NCBI RefSeq assembly: GCF_013359935.1
Contig: NZ_JABMCB010000190.1
Coordinates: 124,001-188,000 of the forward strand
Source: Paenibacillus xylanilyticus
GTDB taxonomy: Bacteria; Bacillota; Bacilli; Paenibacillales; Paenibacillaceae
Direction: 5' to 3'
Length of the DNA stretch: 64,000 nucleotides
Numbering within the stretch: position 1 is the first letter of the stretch; every line of letters starts with the position of its first letter. The notes beneath the pieces are model-generated. The model worked only from the letters and a program-made list of their open reading frames with translations. It did not search any database and was not told the origin of the DNA. The position numbers were made by a program, and so were the translations under genes. Shown piece by piece: positions 33,317 through 42,743 of this stretch.

Positions 33317-35737
33317 CTACCGCATAGGTGACAGTTTATCAGCCAAATCGGAGGGGTGAAGCTCATAACCGTTCTCCGTATACGATTCGTAATAAACCTT
33401 GCCGTTGCGATAGACCATCAGATCCTCCAGATGGAACCCTCCCATCAGGTTCAACTTTTCCACACCACTGCTGCGCTCTTCGTACACAACACCCAGCTTA
33501 TAGATGCGTGACGTTTCCTCGGCATGCGCCGCATAGTCCATGAAGGCACTGTGATGATCACCAAAGAAATACTTTTCTTCATATCGATGTTCCTGTGTAT
33601 AGTCAAATACCCGTATCCGAATAACCGCCTGATCTTCCAGCGTACGATACAGCCTGCGGAACAGATCGTCACGGGTCAATACGTTCTTGTCCCCATAAGC
33701 AATGGTTACATTCGCCCGCTGCAGCAGCTCTTCCTCAAAAGGCACCCTCAGCGGTTCCGCTGTGAGCAGTAATGTATGGCATACCTCCATCAGACGCTGA
33801 AGCAACCGCTCATTGCCTTCGGCAGCAAGCCGGTTTATGTCTCCCATATAACGATCCTCAAACCATACATCCCGTCCACGCTTGCCCTCCAAATCGGCTA
33901 TCAACGCTTCTGTCACCTTGCCATAATACTCCATCACATTTTGCCCGATGTATTCGTCCGCGGCAGCGATACGCTCTTCTGCCGTCTCACGCAGCATGCG
34001 TTCCAGTGCTTCCAATGCTGCCGTTACGCTGCGGCTGAAGCTGTGAAGCTCTTCCATCTCCGAATCGCAGATCCGGAACAACTGCAGTTCATTTTCCAGA
34101 CGTAACAGTTCGACTTTGGGTACATACACTCTCTCCAGCAAACAATCGATCAGGTTCCTTACGTTCTGTTTGTCGCGAAACAATGCCCGTTTGAACGACT
34201 GATCCTCCACCTGCTCCTGTTGTCGCTGTTCCAGCAGGGCACGTGCAGAATCGAGCTGAACGGACTTATCACGAATGAGTCCCAGCAGAGCCTCACGTAC
34301 GCTTCCGGGGCTGCTGTCACTCCATGAGGCCCACTGAAAATAGCCAATCTCCGGATACTCCGTCCGTGACTGCTCCGCTTGCCGGCGCAGGGAGCCCTGG
34401 CTGCTGCGCTGACGCAAACGTTCTTCAGCCGGACGTACCATGTTATCACTGAAGTACGCTTCAGCTCCCTGACCGAATAGCGCTCGCTCCGCTTCACGCA
34501 GCGATAGCGGCTTCAGATCGGAGAAGCTGACGTTATGCGTCATAATGCCGCTCATGCCGCCCACCAGATCCTGTTCAGGCAGCAGGCCTTCGACCTTACG
34601 CTCAACGGAAGCCGCATCCAGTCCGAAGAAAGCAAGCTTGTCCTTCATGCTCCATTCGGGTTCCTGCCGCATCCGATCCAGCAGATATCGGTACAGATGA
34701 TACAGGACTGCGAGCGCGATTGGTTTGTTTGGCCGTCTGATCTCGGCAAAACCTGCACTCGCATAGCCATGCTGGTCCGAGGTGGTACGAATATTGTTTT
34801 TGAATGACGTATTGTTATAGGTGTTGGCTCCCGTGCTGGCAACAGCACCAAATGCATCGGGATCCTGTTTCCGGTTCTTCAGCAGGCAGATTCGGCAGAT
34901 GATTTCGGCATTCTCCATCCATCCACCGGTTACACCGGTTCCGCGCTCATTTTTGTCTGACAGGATATAGACGAGATCGAACAAGGGCGAAGAAGGATGC
35001 TCCACCGGAATCGAAATGCCATCTTCCGTCACTAACAGATTGCCGCTGAACGTATAGTCCAGCGCCTGCATATAATCCAGTTCACGCAGGAAAGCGAGTC
35101 CGGCTGCACTTGCATATCCGAAGGAATCCACCTGCTCCATTTCGCTGACCAGCACATGCAGATCCGTCTGAACTGACTTGAAGGATTGGGCCAGAATGGT
35201 TTCGGTCAGCTTGGTCAGTTCGGGCAGGAGCACATTCAGCGGATCATCCGCCCTCGTGACAACGGTCACGTAGATCCGGTCAAACGATGAATACAGCCGC
35301 CCGTATTCAGCAATCCGGTTGCTCACCCGGCGTAACGTGCGATTCAGACCGAAGAGCGCCTGCTCCGAATCGTGAAAGCTGCGGTGCACATCCTTGCGCA
35401 TGGTCTTGGAAGGCCGCTCCGCCTGTACGGTGGTTAGAGGCAGGGTATGATGGGTCACCTGACCATCATCCGATGAATCAAGATGTTCCCGTCCCCCCCG
35501 GCCTTTCCCGCCCTCCGTTCCAATGTGTAGATACACCACGCCTTCACCGTTATCCCACTTCAACTGATTGATCTCTCGCACTGCAGACATGGCCGGTTCG
35601 ACCAGGTCGCCTACAAAAAGAAACAGGGCCGGGTAATGGATGCTGCTTCGTCCATCCCCCAGGCTGCCTTGCCGCTCCTGCTCCGCCGCATACTGTGCCG
35701 CATACTTCTCCAGGTCACGCTTCAGGGTATTGTTCAT
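33317..35737 (-). CDS. Large partner protein of the tubulin-like GTPase, unknown family
   Basis: An 806-residue protein with an alpha/beta N-terminal region (ALFLFVGDLVEPAMSAVREI, FDRIYVTVVTRADDPLNVLL, TDLHVLVSEMEQVDSFGYAS) that could be a degenerate Rossmann- or tubulin-like fold. A long, charged, helical middle (about 400-640) suits coiled-coil formation. GGAGGG lies eight bases before the ATG at 35737, and the stop codon of the tubulin-like gene is only 25 bases away. No signal peptide or membrane segment. Proteins of this kind usually accompany Tubulin_2-type genes; I know no function. Confidence 0.75.
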   Translation of the reverse strand: MNNTLKRDLEKYAAQYAAEQERQGSLGDGRSSIHYPALFLFVGDLVEPAMSAVREINQLKWDNGEGVVYLHIGTEGGKGRGGREHLDSSDDGQVTHHTLPLTTVQAERPSKTMRKDVHRSFHDSEQALFGLNRTLRRVSNRIAEYGRLYSSFDRIYVTVVTRADDPLNVLLPELTKLTETILAQSFKSVQTDLHVLVSEMEQVDSFGYASAAGLAFLRELDYMQALDYTFSGNLLVTEDGISIPVEHPSSPLFDLVYILSDKNERGTGVTGGWMENAEIICRICLLKNRKQDPDAFGAVASTGANTYNNTSFKNNIRTTSDQHGYASAGFAEIRRPNKPIALAVLYHLYRYLLDRMRQEPEWSMKDKLAFFGLDAASVERKVEGLLPEQDLVGGMSGIMTHNVSFSDLKPLSLREAERALFGQGAEAYFSDNMVRPAEERLRQRSSQGSLRRQAEQSRTEYPEIGYFQWASWSDSSPGSVREALLGLIRDKSVQLDSARALLEQRQQEQVEDQSFKRALFRDKQNVRNLIDCLLERVYVPKVELLRLENELQLFRICDSEMEELHSFSRSVTAALEALERMLRETAEERIAAADEYIGQNVMEYYGKVTEALIADLEGKRGRDVWFEDRYMGDINRLAAEGNERLLQRLMEVCHTLLLTAEPLRVPFEEELLQRANVTIAYGDKNVLTRDDLFRRLYRTLEDQAVIRIRVFDYTQEHRYEEKYFFGDHHSAFMDYAAHAEETSRIYKLGVVYEERSSGVEKLNLMGGFHLEDLMVYRNGKVYYESYTENGYELHPSDLADKLSPMR

Positions 35738-35762
35738 ACTGAACTCCCTCCCGGCCGCCATG

Positions 35763-38700
35763 TTACTTCAGCCTTCTGCGAATGTCATTCAGCTTCGACG
35801 ACATCGTTCTGTAGAATTGATAGATGTCTTCACCGTTCGCCAGCTCCACGCGTTCATATTCCAATCGGTCGCGGGACTCCATGAACAGGGCAGCCAGATC
35901 ATCCAGTTTCGCCAGCAGCGGAGCGATGTCCTCCGAAGCCGTTAATTCGTTATCCCGGCGGGAAGCTTTGCGCAGCAGTGTGCTGCGATCTTTCTCGGAC
36001 AGACCACGGAAGTTGCCAAACACTTCATACTCGGCAAAGTTGCGGCTCTTCATCAGGTTCGCAAACGGCTCCCATGCATCTTCTTCCGGATCACGGTCAT
36101 AGACATAGAGCGCGCCTTTTTTGACGATCGTGTCGGTATACAGAGCTTCGATGAAGCGATCATACCACTGTTCCTCATCCTGGTGCTGTGCAAGAATGCC
36201 TTCGAGTTCGGCCACTTTGGCCGAGATGGCATTCATCTTCGCCAGTTCCTCACGTACCCTTGCGATGAGCTGCGGGGAACGTACCAGGTTTTCTTTTGCC
36301 ATATCCTCATTAATACTACCGAAAATATCTTTAACCCCTACACGCGGCAGGCCTTCCGATTGCAGACGTTTCAGTTCCGTAACTGCCCGCTTCACTTCAC
36401 CCAGATTCGGGGTCGTTGACGTCAGACGCATGTCGTAGGCATTCAGCTTCGCGGACAGGTCAAATGGCTCTGTTGTGACAACGGCATAACGGTTGCTCGT
36501 ATTTTCATCGATCGTTTTGGCTGTAATGATGTTGTATCCAATCGCTTGCTCGAATTCGGTACGTACGCGGGCGTTATACTGCTTCACCCGGGCATTTTCG
36601 TATACATCGCCCCAGGACTTTTCCGGAATTGGAGACGGCAGGTAGGTCCAGTTGTTTTTCTCTGTCTGCACCAGATGGCGGCCAATGCCTTCCTTGTCCA
36701 AAATGGTGCGTTCATAACTTTCCTCATATACTTTGAGCGGCGTGTACACAAACAGCGGCACCCCGTTGCGCGTATTCAGCCAGAAAATCCGGTTGCGCAC
36801 TTCGCTTTCCTTAACGGTAAAGTGGGATTTGCCGACCGCATTGTTCTGATAGTTGCGAATCCCTTTGAGAATACCCGGTGCCTGTGTCGGCACAGAGACG
36901 AATCCCCATGACGGGAAATGCAGACTGCCTGTGCTGTTGCTCAGGTTGAACACCGGAACGGCCTCATCATCCAGCTTGCCTGCGATATGACGTTCCACGA
37001 ATTTCTCAACAGACTCGTCCTGTCCATATTTGATCACCAGGAAGTCTTCCATGGAACGGGTAATGAGGTCTCCAAATTTCTCGGTCAGGAAGTCTGAAAT
37101 GGAGCTGACCACGTCAATCTCATTTTCCTTCACCCACTGGTTCGAGTTCTCCAGCAGTTCACGGGAGAAGTCGCGGATCAGATCATCCGTATCACGCTTG
37201 TCCAGCAGCCCATCCACCACATTGACGATATCCGGTACACTAACCACATTCCAGTAGTATGTTTTATTCCCTTTGTGATCGGACTGTTCCTCGCCACGCG
37301 TCAGAATATCCCCGTTCTTGGAGAAAATCGAGCTGAGTGCATTCAGTGTCTCCGTAAATACGTTGTAGATGCGGCTGTTCTCCTGATTGAGCAATTCGTA
37401 CAGATCTTCATAAAACTCGATCATCTGATCGTTGCGCTCCACGTCGGCGTGCAGCCAGTATTCATGAATTTTTGCTTCAATATAAGCATTCTTCTTTTTC
37501 TCTTTTGAAACAAAAGCACTCTTCGCGTCGCCCAGTTTTTCCTCGGACTGCTCTTGTGCAGCTTCAATGTCACGCGGAATGCGGAACGCATTCTCACGCA
37601 GGGTTTCGATATACGACTGGATCATCTTCAGTATACAGAACCCTTTCTCCGTGTAGATCAGACGGGAGACGTAGAACGGACCCTGTTCGGGATGCAAAAA
37701 CATGCGCCGGATCTGTTCGGTAAACTGACCGGCAATCTCGCCCGGCAGCTGTTTCTTCGCCTTGATATATTCTTCACGGGCACGGGCCAGGAAGTTCTGC
37801 TCCAGCTCGGTGTCCATGTTCACCACCTGTGATTTCACCACATTCCCGTACGACAGACGTTCGCTGTTCTGATAACCGGGCAGAGGTTCAGGTACTCGGG
37901 ATTCGAAAGATTTCACAACACTTTCGAGATCGATGCCCAGCTTGCGGGCGAACTTCTCCGTGTCCTCCTGGTTCGGTGCTTTGGAGAACATGGTGCTCAT
38001 TTTGTCGAACATCCGGTAAGCCAGATAGGTTGTCATCTCTTCAATCGGGAGTACCGCCGAAGAGGCACCAATAATGTTGTAATCATAGTTGGCAGGATAA
38101 GCCTTGTTCATCTGCGCAATGTTGGTGCGAATGTTACTAATATAATCGTGAATCGCAAATTCTTCGCCCGACTGCTTCTCCTCGCTGGCCATGAAGTTGG
38201 TGATGTTCTCAGCCGTAACATTCATACAGTAGTCATAAGCATTCTCCAGCAGCTTGCCTTCCGTATTCGTTGCCGAAATCAGATGACACAGGTTAAATGG
38301 CGGCAGCGGTGAATTTACGGTCAGAATATTGCCGTATTTCTGTGTGAAACGCTCCCCACGGCTGTCCACGTTCATCCAGTAATCCAGCTCTTTGAGAGCA
38401 GCATACCCGTTCTTGCGAATGTATTCGCGGGTGTGTTCGCTCAAGCTTTTGTTCGACAGGTTTACGTCTGGCGTAAACAGGTATCCCAGCGTATTAACGC
38501 GGTCAATCCCGGCAGAACCATGATCGCGTTCGATGATGCCGCGTACGATATAGGAAATATCGAGGAAGCAGCCGCTGCCCGTACCACCGGACAAACCGGT
38601 GAGCAGGAACACCATCAGCTTTTTGTTGGTACCTACGGATAACGTTTTGATCTTTTTGTCGATGGCTTGCACGACCTGATTAATCTTGGTGAACAGCAGC

Positions 38701-39152
38701 AAACGTCCAGCCTGACGTACACCTGCTGCTCCATTCATACCGTCCGTGATGCTCAGTTCCGGAGACAACCAGTCTGTAATATATGGCTCAAGTACGCTGC
38801 GGTTCTGCAGCAGTCCACCGATCTCGGCATTGGACAGCAGGACGAATTCGTTTATCGGGTCAAGCCCGATGCCTTTGTACTTCTTGGCACGGTCCTGCTC
38901 GTTCGTTTCAAACGCGAGAAATTCCACGTTGTCCGGCTTGTCCATTTTTTTCTTGGATACCGGGTCCTGAGGCAGCTTGAAGCGGCGGTTAATCTGATAT
39001 TTGAGACGCAGCAGCGCATCAATTCCCGTTCCTCCAAGACCAATAATCAGGATCGGGTTATCGATCGTGTCGACCCTGATTTTCTCACTGACAATCCCTC
39101 CGCCAAGCGATACGTCCAGCTGCTGAATATGTTCTCTGACAATTGGTTTCAT
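35763..39152 (-). CDS. Tubulin/FtsZ-like GTPase (Tubulin_2-type)
   Basis: An 1129-residue protein whose first 250 residues are tubulin-like: GLGGTG at 38-43 begins the nucleotide fold, and the tubulin signature GGTGSG lies at 189-194 (LTGLSGGTGSGCFLDIS). FtsZ is about 380 residues, so the other 700 residues, largely helical and charged, are family-specific. It may polymerise or act as a nucleotide-dependent scaffold; polymerisation is inference. GGGAGGA precedes the ATG by six bases. It is the first gene of the six-gene unit, just downstream of a dispersed repeat at 39197-39344 that separates it from the second vWA gene. Confidence 0.87.
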   Translation of the reverse strand: MKPIVREHIQQLDVSLGGGIVSEKIRVDTIDNPILIIGLGGTGIDALLRLKYQINRRFKLPQDPVSKKKMDKPDNVEFLAFETNEQDRAKKYKGIGLDPINEFVLLSNAEIGGLLQNRSVLEPYITDWLSPELSITDGMNGAAGVRQAGRLLLFTKINQVVQAIDKKIKTLSVGTNKKLMVFLLTGLSGGTGSGCFLDISYIVRGIIERDHGSAGIDRVNTLGYLFTPDVNLSNKSLSEHTREYIRKNGYAALKELDYWMNVDSRGERFTQKYGNILTVNSPLPPFNLCHLISATNTEGKLLENAYDYCMNVTAENITNFMASEEKQSGEEFAIHDYISNIRTNIAQMNKAYPANYDYNIIGASSAVLPIEEMTTYLAYRMFDKMSTMFSKAPNQEDTEKFARKLGIDLESVVKSFESRVPEPLPGYQNSERLSYGNVVKSQVVNMDTELEQNFLARAREEYIKAKKQLPGEIAGQFTEQIRRMFLHPEQGPFYVSRLIYTEKGFCILKMIQSYIETLRENAFRIPRDIEAAQEQSEEKLGDAKSAFVSKEKKKNAYIEAKIHEYWLHADVERNDQMIEFYEDLYELLNQENSRIYNVFTETLNALSSIFSKNGDILTRGEEQSDHKGNKTYYWNVVSVPDIVNVVDGLLDKRDTDDLIRDFSRELLENSNQWVKENEIDVVSSISDFLTEKFGDLITRSMEDFLVIKYGQDESVEKFVERHIAGKLDDEAVPVFNLSNSTGSLHFPSWGFVSVPTQAPGILKGIRNYQNNAVGKSHFTVKESEVRNRIFWLNTRNGVPLFVYTPLKVYEESYERTILDKEGIGRHLVQTEKNNWTYLPSPIPEKSWGDVYENARVKQYNARVRTEFEQAIGYNIITAKTIDENTSNRYAVVTTEPFDLSAKLNAYDMRLTSTTPNLGEVKRAVTELKRLQSEGLPRVGVKDIFGSINEDMAKENLVRSPQLIARVREELAKMNAISAKVAELEGILAQHQDEEQWYDRFIEALYTDTIVKKGALYVYDRDPEEDAWEPFANLMKSRNFAEYEVFGNFRGLSEKDRSTLLRKASRRDNELTASEDIAPLLAKLDDLAALFMESRDRLEYERVELANGEDIYQFYRTMSSKLNDIRRRLK

Positions 39153-39196
39153 ACCATGTCCTCCCTTTGGTTAACGCAGTCGGAACTACAACATAA

Positions 39197-39344
39197 TTAC
39201 ACTTGCCACTCCGATGACAGAACAACCTTCCGATCGCTGTTATCCCCAGATTTTTTGATCTTCTTTTTCAAAGGTGAAAATCTAGGGATAAAGGCGAACG
39301 CTTCGCTTCTCCAGCTTTTTTCTGTCCTCTGCGTTCTCGTGTAA
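39197..39344. repeat. Dispersed hairpin repeat, copy A
   Basis: 148 bases bounded by TTACAC and GTGTAA. Shared blocks with copies at 50829 and 58533 include CGATCGCTGTTATC, CCAGATTTTTTGAT, GGCGAACGCTTCGCTT and TTCTGTCCTCTGCGTT. The ends and the centre are self-complementary, so the unit can fold into a long imperfect hairpin. Confidence 0.8.
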
Positions 39345-39376
39345 ACGGTTAGTACCAACTTCTATTGGCATTCCTT

Positions 39377-41170
39377 TTAGACCAGATACTCAATCAAAAT
39401 GGTTTTATCCGCCTGTTGCAGCGGGATGCTCAGTCGGTCACCGTTCTTCAGTTCAACGCCTGAGCTTGCATCAACGGCACGTCCGGATTTCTCCAATGTA
39501 CCGCCTGCGGTGTTGCGAATGATAATTCGATCCCCATTGCTGGGCGTAAATACATATTTTTCGGTTTCCTTCAATTCCGGATCGAGCTGCAACAGCTGGT
39601 GCAGATGGAATCTGCCCCGGAAGGAAGCCAGCTTTTTGTATTGCGGATAGGACTTGTCTCCGGTGTTCTCATCGCGGATTTCGACAATAATTTGTCCGAC
39701 AAAACCACGGTTTTTGCGTTTCAGCCAGCCCATCAGGAACCAGGCACCAACGCCAATCACCAGTAAGGCCACGACTCCCAAAATTACGGGTAACCATGGA
39801 AACGGCTTGTCCTGCGCACCGCCTGAAGTGGTTGGCTGCGTTCCCGTGCCTGCTGCACTGCCCGCATTGATAGTGATTGGAGCACTTTCACGGTAAAAGC
39901 TGTCTTCTTCCGCACGAATCACCAGCTCATAGTTATGATTGTCCGGCACTTCAAAGGTACCGGCAAAGCCGCTGCCCGTATTTTCCAGCGGTTGTTCTTC
40001 GCTCTTGCCCGTATCCAGATCAGTCACGACCAATGTCGCCTTCATATCGGCATACAGATCATTATCCTGAAGCGGCTGGCCTCCATTTTCCAACTTGGCT
40101 GCCAGATCCACATTGTCACCTTTCGTATAGGACTTGGTCTTAATTGGGTCCACGACGAGCTGCAGATCATAGTTGAACAGCAGGTTGATATCAATGCTAT
40201 CTTTGGGAGCCCCTTTTACCCGAAGTTTCCAGTCTCCCTCCTGCGGCTTGAGAAGCTTCACCAGTGAATAACTTTTGGATGTGGAGAGCTTGGCTTCATC
40301 TGAATTCAGGTCCACCGCTTTGCCGGAAGGATCGGTCAATTCAATCTGCACTTGCTTAGAAGACATAATCGAGATGTTCGCTTCAAGCACGCTATCATTC
40401 GGCACATTCACGGTAACTTCCTGATAACTGCCGTTCCCTGTGATTGAAGGCAATTTCACGACATTCAGCTTGGCGTGGTCTGCAAAAATCTCACTCAGAA
40501 TCTGCGGCAGATCATCCGGTGTATCGGTTATGAATGACTTGCCTCCAGTCTGCTTGGCCAGATCAGCAAGTGCATCCTTGTTCAGTTTGCCGTCTGCGTT
40601 CAGTCCGATCGTATATACCGGAATGCCCTGATCCTGTGCTTCCTTGACCGCCTTGGCCAAATCCGCATCCGACTCTGCCTGCGTGCGGCCTTTGGTATCG
40701 TTAAAATCGTTGTTCCCGTCAGCCAGCAATACGATCATTGGGGAATGCGAAGCATCAGCACCGTGATTCAGCACATTCACCGCTTCAGCTACCCCGACAG
40801 AGATATCCGTATATGGCCCTCGGCCGAGCTGGTCAATAAAGTCTTTCAGGCTGCTCTTGTCCGCATCGGACTGAATCTCCAGCAGTGCCTTTTCCCGCTC
40901 AACCTGATCGGTATAAGCGACGATCCCTACCTTGTCCCCCTGGACCGGCAGCATATCAATAAACATTTTCATGGCTTCATTACTGATCTTGTCACGGTCA
41001 CTTGTATTCATCGAGTTACTTACATCGGCTACAAGTACCGCGTCGATCCCGCTCGTCTGTGCCTGAGCAGCTGCAGCTTGGGGCAGCAACGTCTGAGGCA
41101 GCAGCAGCGTAAGAAGTGTCAGCAGAACCAGGGTTCCACTGAGCCAGCGTATTTTGCTTGTCCGCAGCAT
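39377..41170 (-). CDS. vWA-domain membrane protein with extracellular sensor domain
   Basis: A 597-residue protein. The signal peptide (MLRTSKIRWLSGTLVLLTLL, cut near AAAA-QA) leads to an extracellular vWA domain with MIDAS residues DVSNS at 49-53 and LLADGNNDF. Beta-sandwich regions follow, then a membrane segment (WLPVILGVVALLVIGVGAWFL) and a cytoplasmic domain of about 110 residues that is beta-rich and vaguely FHA-like (NGDRIIIRN, ELKNGDRLSI). AAGGAG lies eight bases before the ATG at 41170. It is upstream of and co-directional with the tubulin-like operon, so it may be the surface sensor of the system. Confidence 0.87.
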   Translation of the reverse strand: MLRTSKIRWLSGTLVLLTLLTLLLPQTLLPQAAAAQAQTSGIDAVLVADVSNSMNTSDRDKISNEAMKMFIDMLPVQGDKVGIVAYTDQVEREKALLEIQSDADKSSLKDFIDQLGRGPYTDISVGVAEAVNVLNHGADASHSPMIVLLADGNNDFNDTKGRTQAESDADLAKAVKEAQDQGIPVYTIGLNADGKLNKDALADLAKQTGGKSFITDTPDDLPQILSEIFADHAKLNVVKLPSITGNGSYQEVTVNVPNDSVLEANISIMSSKQVQIELTDPSGKAVDLNSDEAKLSTSKSYSLVKLLKPQEGDWKLRVKGAPKDSIDINLLFNYDLQLVVDPIKTKSYTKGDNVDLAAKLENGGQPLQDNDLYADMKATLVVTDLDTGKSEEQPLENTGSGFAGTFEVPDNHNYELVIRAEEDSFYRESAPITINAGSAAGTGTQPTTSGGAQDKPFPWLPVILGVVALLVIGVGAWFLMGWLKRKNRGFVGQIIVEIRDENTGDKSYPQYKKLASFRGRFHLHQLLQLDPELKETEKYVFTPSNGDRIIIRNTAGGTLEKSGRAVDASSGVELKNGDRLSIPLQQADKTILIEYLV

Positions 41171-41458
41171 TGGGTGTACTCCTTCACGTTTGAGATTAAA
41201 ATGGGAATAGTTTATTATAGGCGTCAAGCCTTAAGGAAATCTTAACAGTCTACTAATATATTCTGAAAAGCACCCCTATCTTGAGTTACAGTTTTGTAAT
41301 GACTGACAAAAATCGACCCACTCGGCTCTTTCGTTGGCATTTTAATTCCAACTATGGAAATATGATATAGTTATTGGCAGCAAACTGCAATCATACAAAA
41401 CCGAACCTACTGATTTACACTATTCTGCATAACAACTATGCCTAGAAAGGAATCGACT

Positions 41459-41602
41459 ATGGTTACATACGGATGCCTCGCCATATTGTTTCTTTTTGTC
41501 CTTATAAAAGGGGTCACCCTTTATTTCCAGGGCCGTAAGCCCGTGACACGGGAAGATTCGGACCGTACCCTATACACTATATTGAATGGTGAGCGTGATT
41601 AA
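41459..41602 (+). CDS. Small single-pass membrane protein
   Basis: A 47-codon frame starting at ATG 41459 with AAAGGAA six bases upstream. Residues 3-22 form one hydrophobic segment (TYGCLAILFLFVLIKGVTLY), followed by a basic, then acidic tail ending NGERD. Its stop codon is two bases before the ATG of the next gene, so the two are almost surely co-translated. It is too short for family assignment; small membrane proteins often regulate a larger neighbour. Confidence 0.7.
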   Translation: MVTYGCLAILFLFVLIKGVTLYFQGRKPVTREDSDRTLYTILNGERD

Positions 41603-41604
41603 GC

Positions 41605-42537
41605 ATGAGTACCAAACAAGTGGTATCCATCAGACCTTTTAAGCGAACGACACATGCTTTTGAAAAGCTACATGTCTGTAAGCGCTGCGGGCAATATACC
41701 TGCCTCTGGGAAGAAGAGTGTACTTCCTGTGGTCGAAGTGCCCTGGTTTCTATCCAGGAGCGTGCCGGATCACGGGTGAAACGCCGGATCGCTCGCGATC
41801 TGTTCCTCGCCGCCCTACTTGGAGCTGCAGCCACCTATTTTGGTGAAACAACGGATCAGACCATGCTGGCAGCCACGGTAACCCTGCTGCTGATCGGATG
41901 GCTCATCTTCATGCATCACCGTTCCTTCCCTGCCCAGGAAAATCGGCAAATGAAGCGCATGTTAAACGAAGATCGGGAGGATATCCGGCAGGGCATCAAC
42001 CGGAACTGGGCTCTCGTGGCCGAAGCCCGCAAAGAAGACGAGGCACTCGCTTACGAGATGCTTCGCGAGATTGGTTCACTCGTCTACAACGACCGGATTC
42101 GTCTTCAGCAGGTTGCCCTGCTGCAATCCTTCGTGCTGCGCAGTGATATGGATCTGCAGCTTCAACCTCTGCTGCTCCGCAGCTTCGAGCGGCTGTTGGC
42201 CGAATATATCGGCGAAATTGCCCGGCTTAAGCCAGAGTTGATTCGTGAAGATGCGATCCGGTATATTGCCACATACGAAGTTAACATTTTACAGCTGCAC
42301 AATGGAATTCAGATTTTGACCGCCGTAGCAGCTGCCGCCGTGCGCAAAAGCAAATATATTGAGTTATTCCCAAGTCTTATTACCCGCTACGCTCGCTTTA
42401 TGCCCAAAGACCGGTTTATGCGGCTGTATCGAACCCTTGAGCAGTATCCAGGCAAGGCACGTGGCGGTCTGGCCGAATCCGTAGGGAGAGTGTATAACGA
42501 GAAATATCGGAATGACTATGCAGATATCCATTCCTAA
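41605..42537 (+). CDS. Zinc-ribbon membrane protein of unknown function
   Basis: A 310-residue protein. The N-terminus carries a zinc ribbon (CKRCGQYTCLWEEECTSCGR), two membrane segments follow near residues 68-105 (LFLAALLGAAATYFG; LLLIGWLIFMHH), and the remaining 200 residues are helical and cytoplasmic (repeated leucine-rich helices LLRSFERLLAEYIGEIARL). It follows the 47-residue membrane peptide by two bases and ends at a bidirectional terminator. Divergent from the vWA gene and next to the GTPase cluster, it may belong to the same system; that is inference from position and from the shared zinc-ribbon theme. Confidence 0.8.
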   Translation: MSTKQVVSIRPFKRTTHAFEKLHVCKRCGQYTCLWEEECTSCGRSALVSIQERAGSRVKRRIARDLFLAALLGAAATYFGETTDQTMLAATVTLLLIGWLIFMHHRSFPAQENRQMKRMLNEDREDIRQGINRNWALVAEARKEDEALAYEMLREIGSLVYNDRIRLQQVALLQSFVLRSDMDLQLQPLLLRSFERLLAEYIGEIARLKPELIREDAIRYIATYEVNILQLHNGIQILTAVAAAAVRKSKYIELFPSLITRYARFMPKDRFMRLYRTLEQYPGKARGGLAESVGRVYNEKYRNDYADIHS

Positions 42538-42666
42538 TGGGTGTTTTAGTGCAAAACGATTCCCTAATATATAGACGATGGAATGTCTGCAAACCCCTGC
42601 ATCCATTTTGGCACAAGGGGGTTCGGGAGGAGTATCCCCTAAAAAAATAGCCTTCCTTCAACCCAA

Positions 42667-42704
42667 AAGCACCTTATCCTCTCCTGAGAATAAGGTGCTT
42701 TTTC
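42667..42704. terminator. Bidirectional intrinsic terminator
   Basis: AAGCACCTTAT (42667-42677) pairs perfectly with ATAAGGTGCTT (42690-42700), then TTTT. It lies between two convergent membrane-protein genes. Confidence 0.88.
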
Positions 42705-42743
42705 CAAATGGTTAACTAACACTCCGTGAATCTGTCTGCCATG

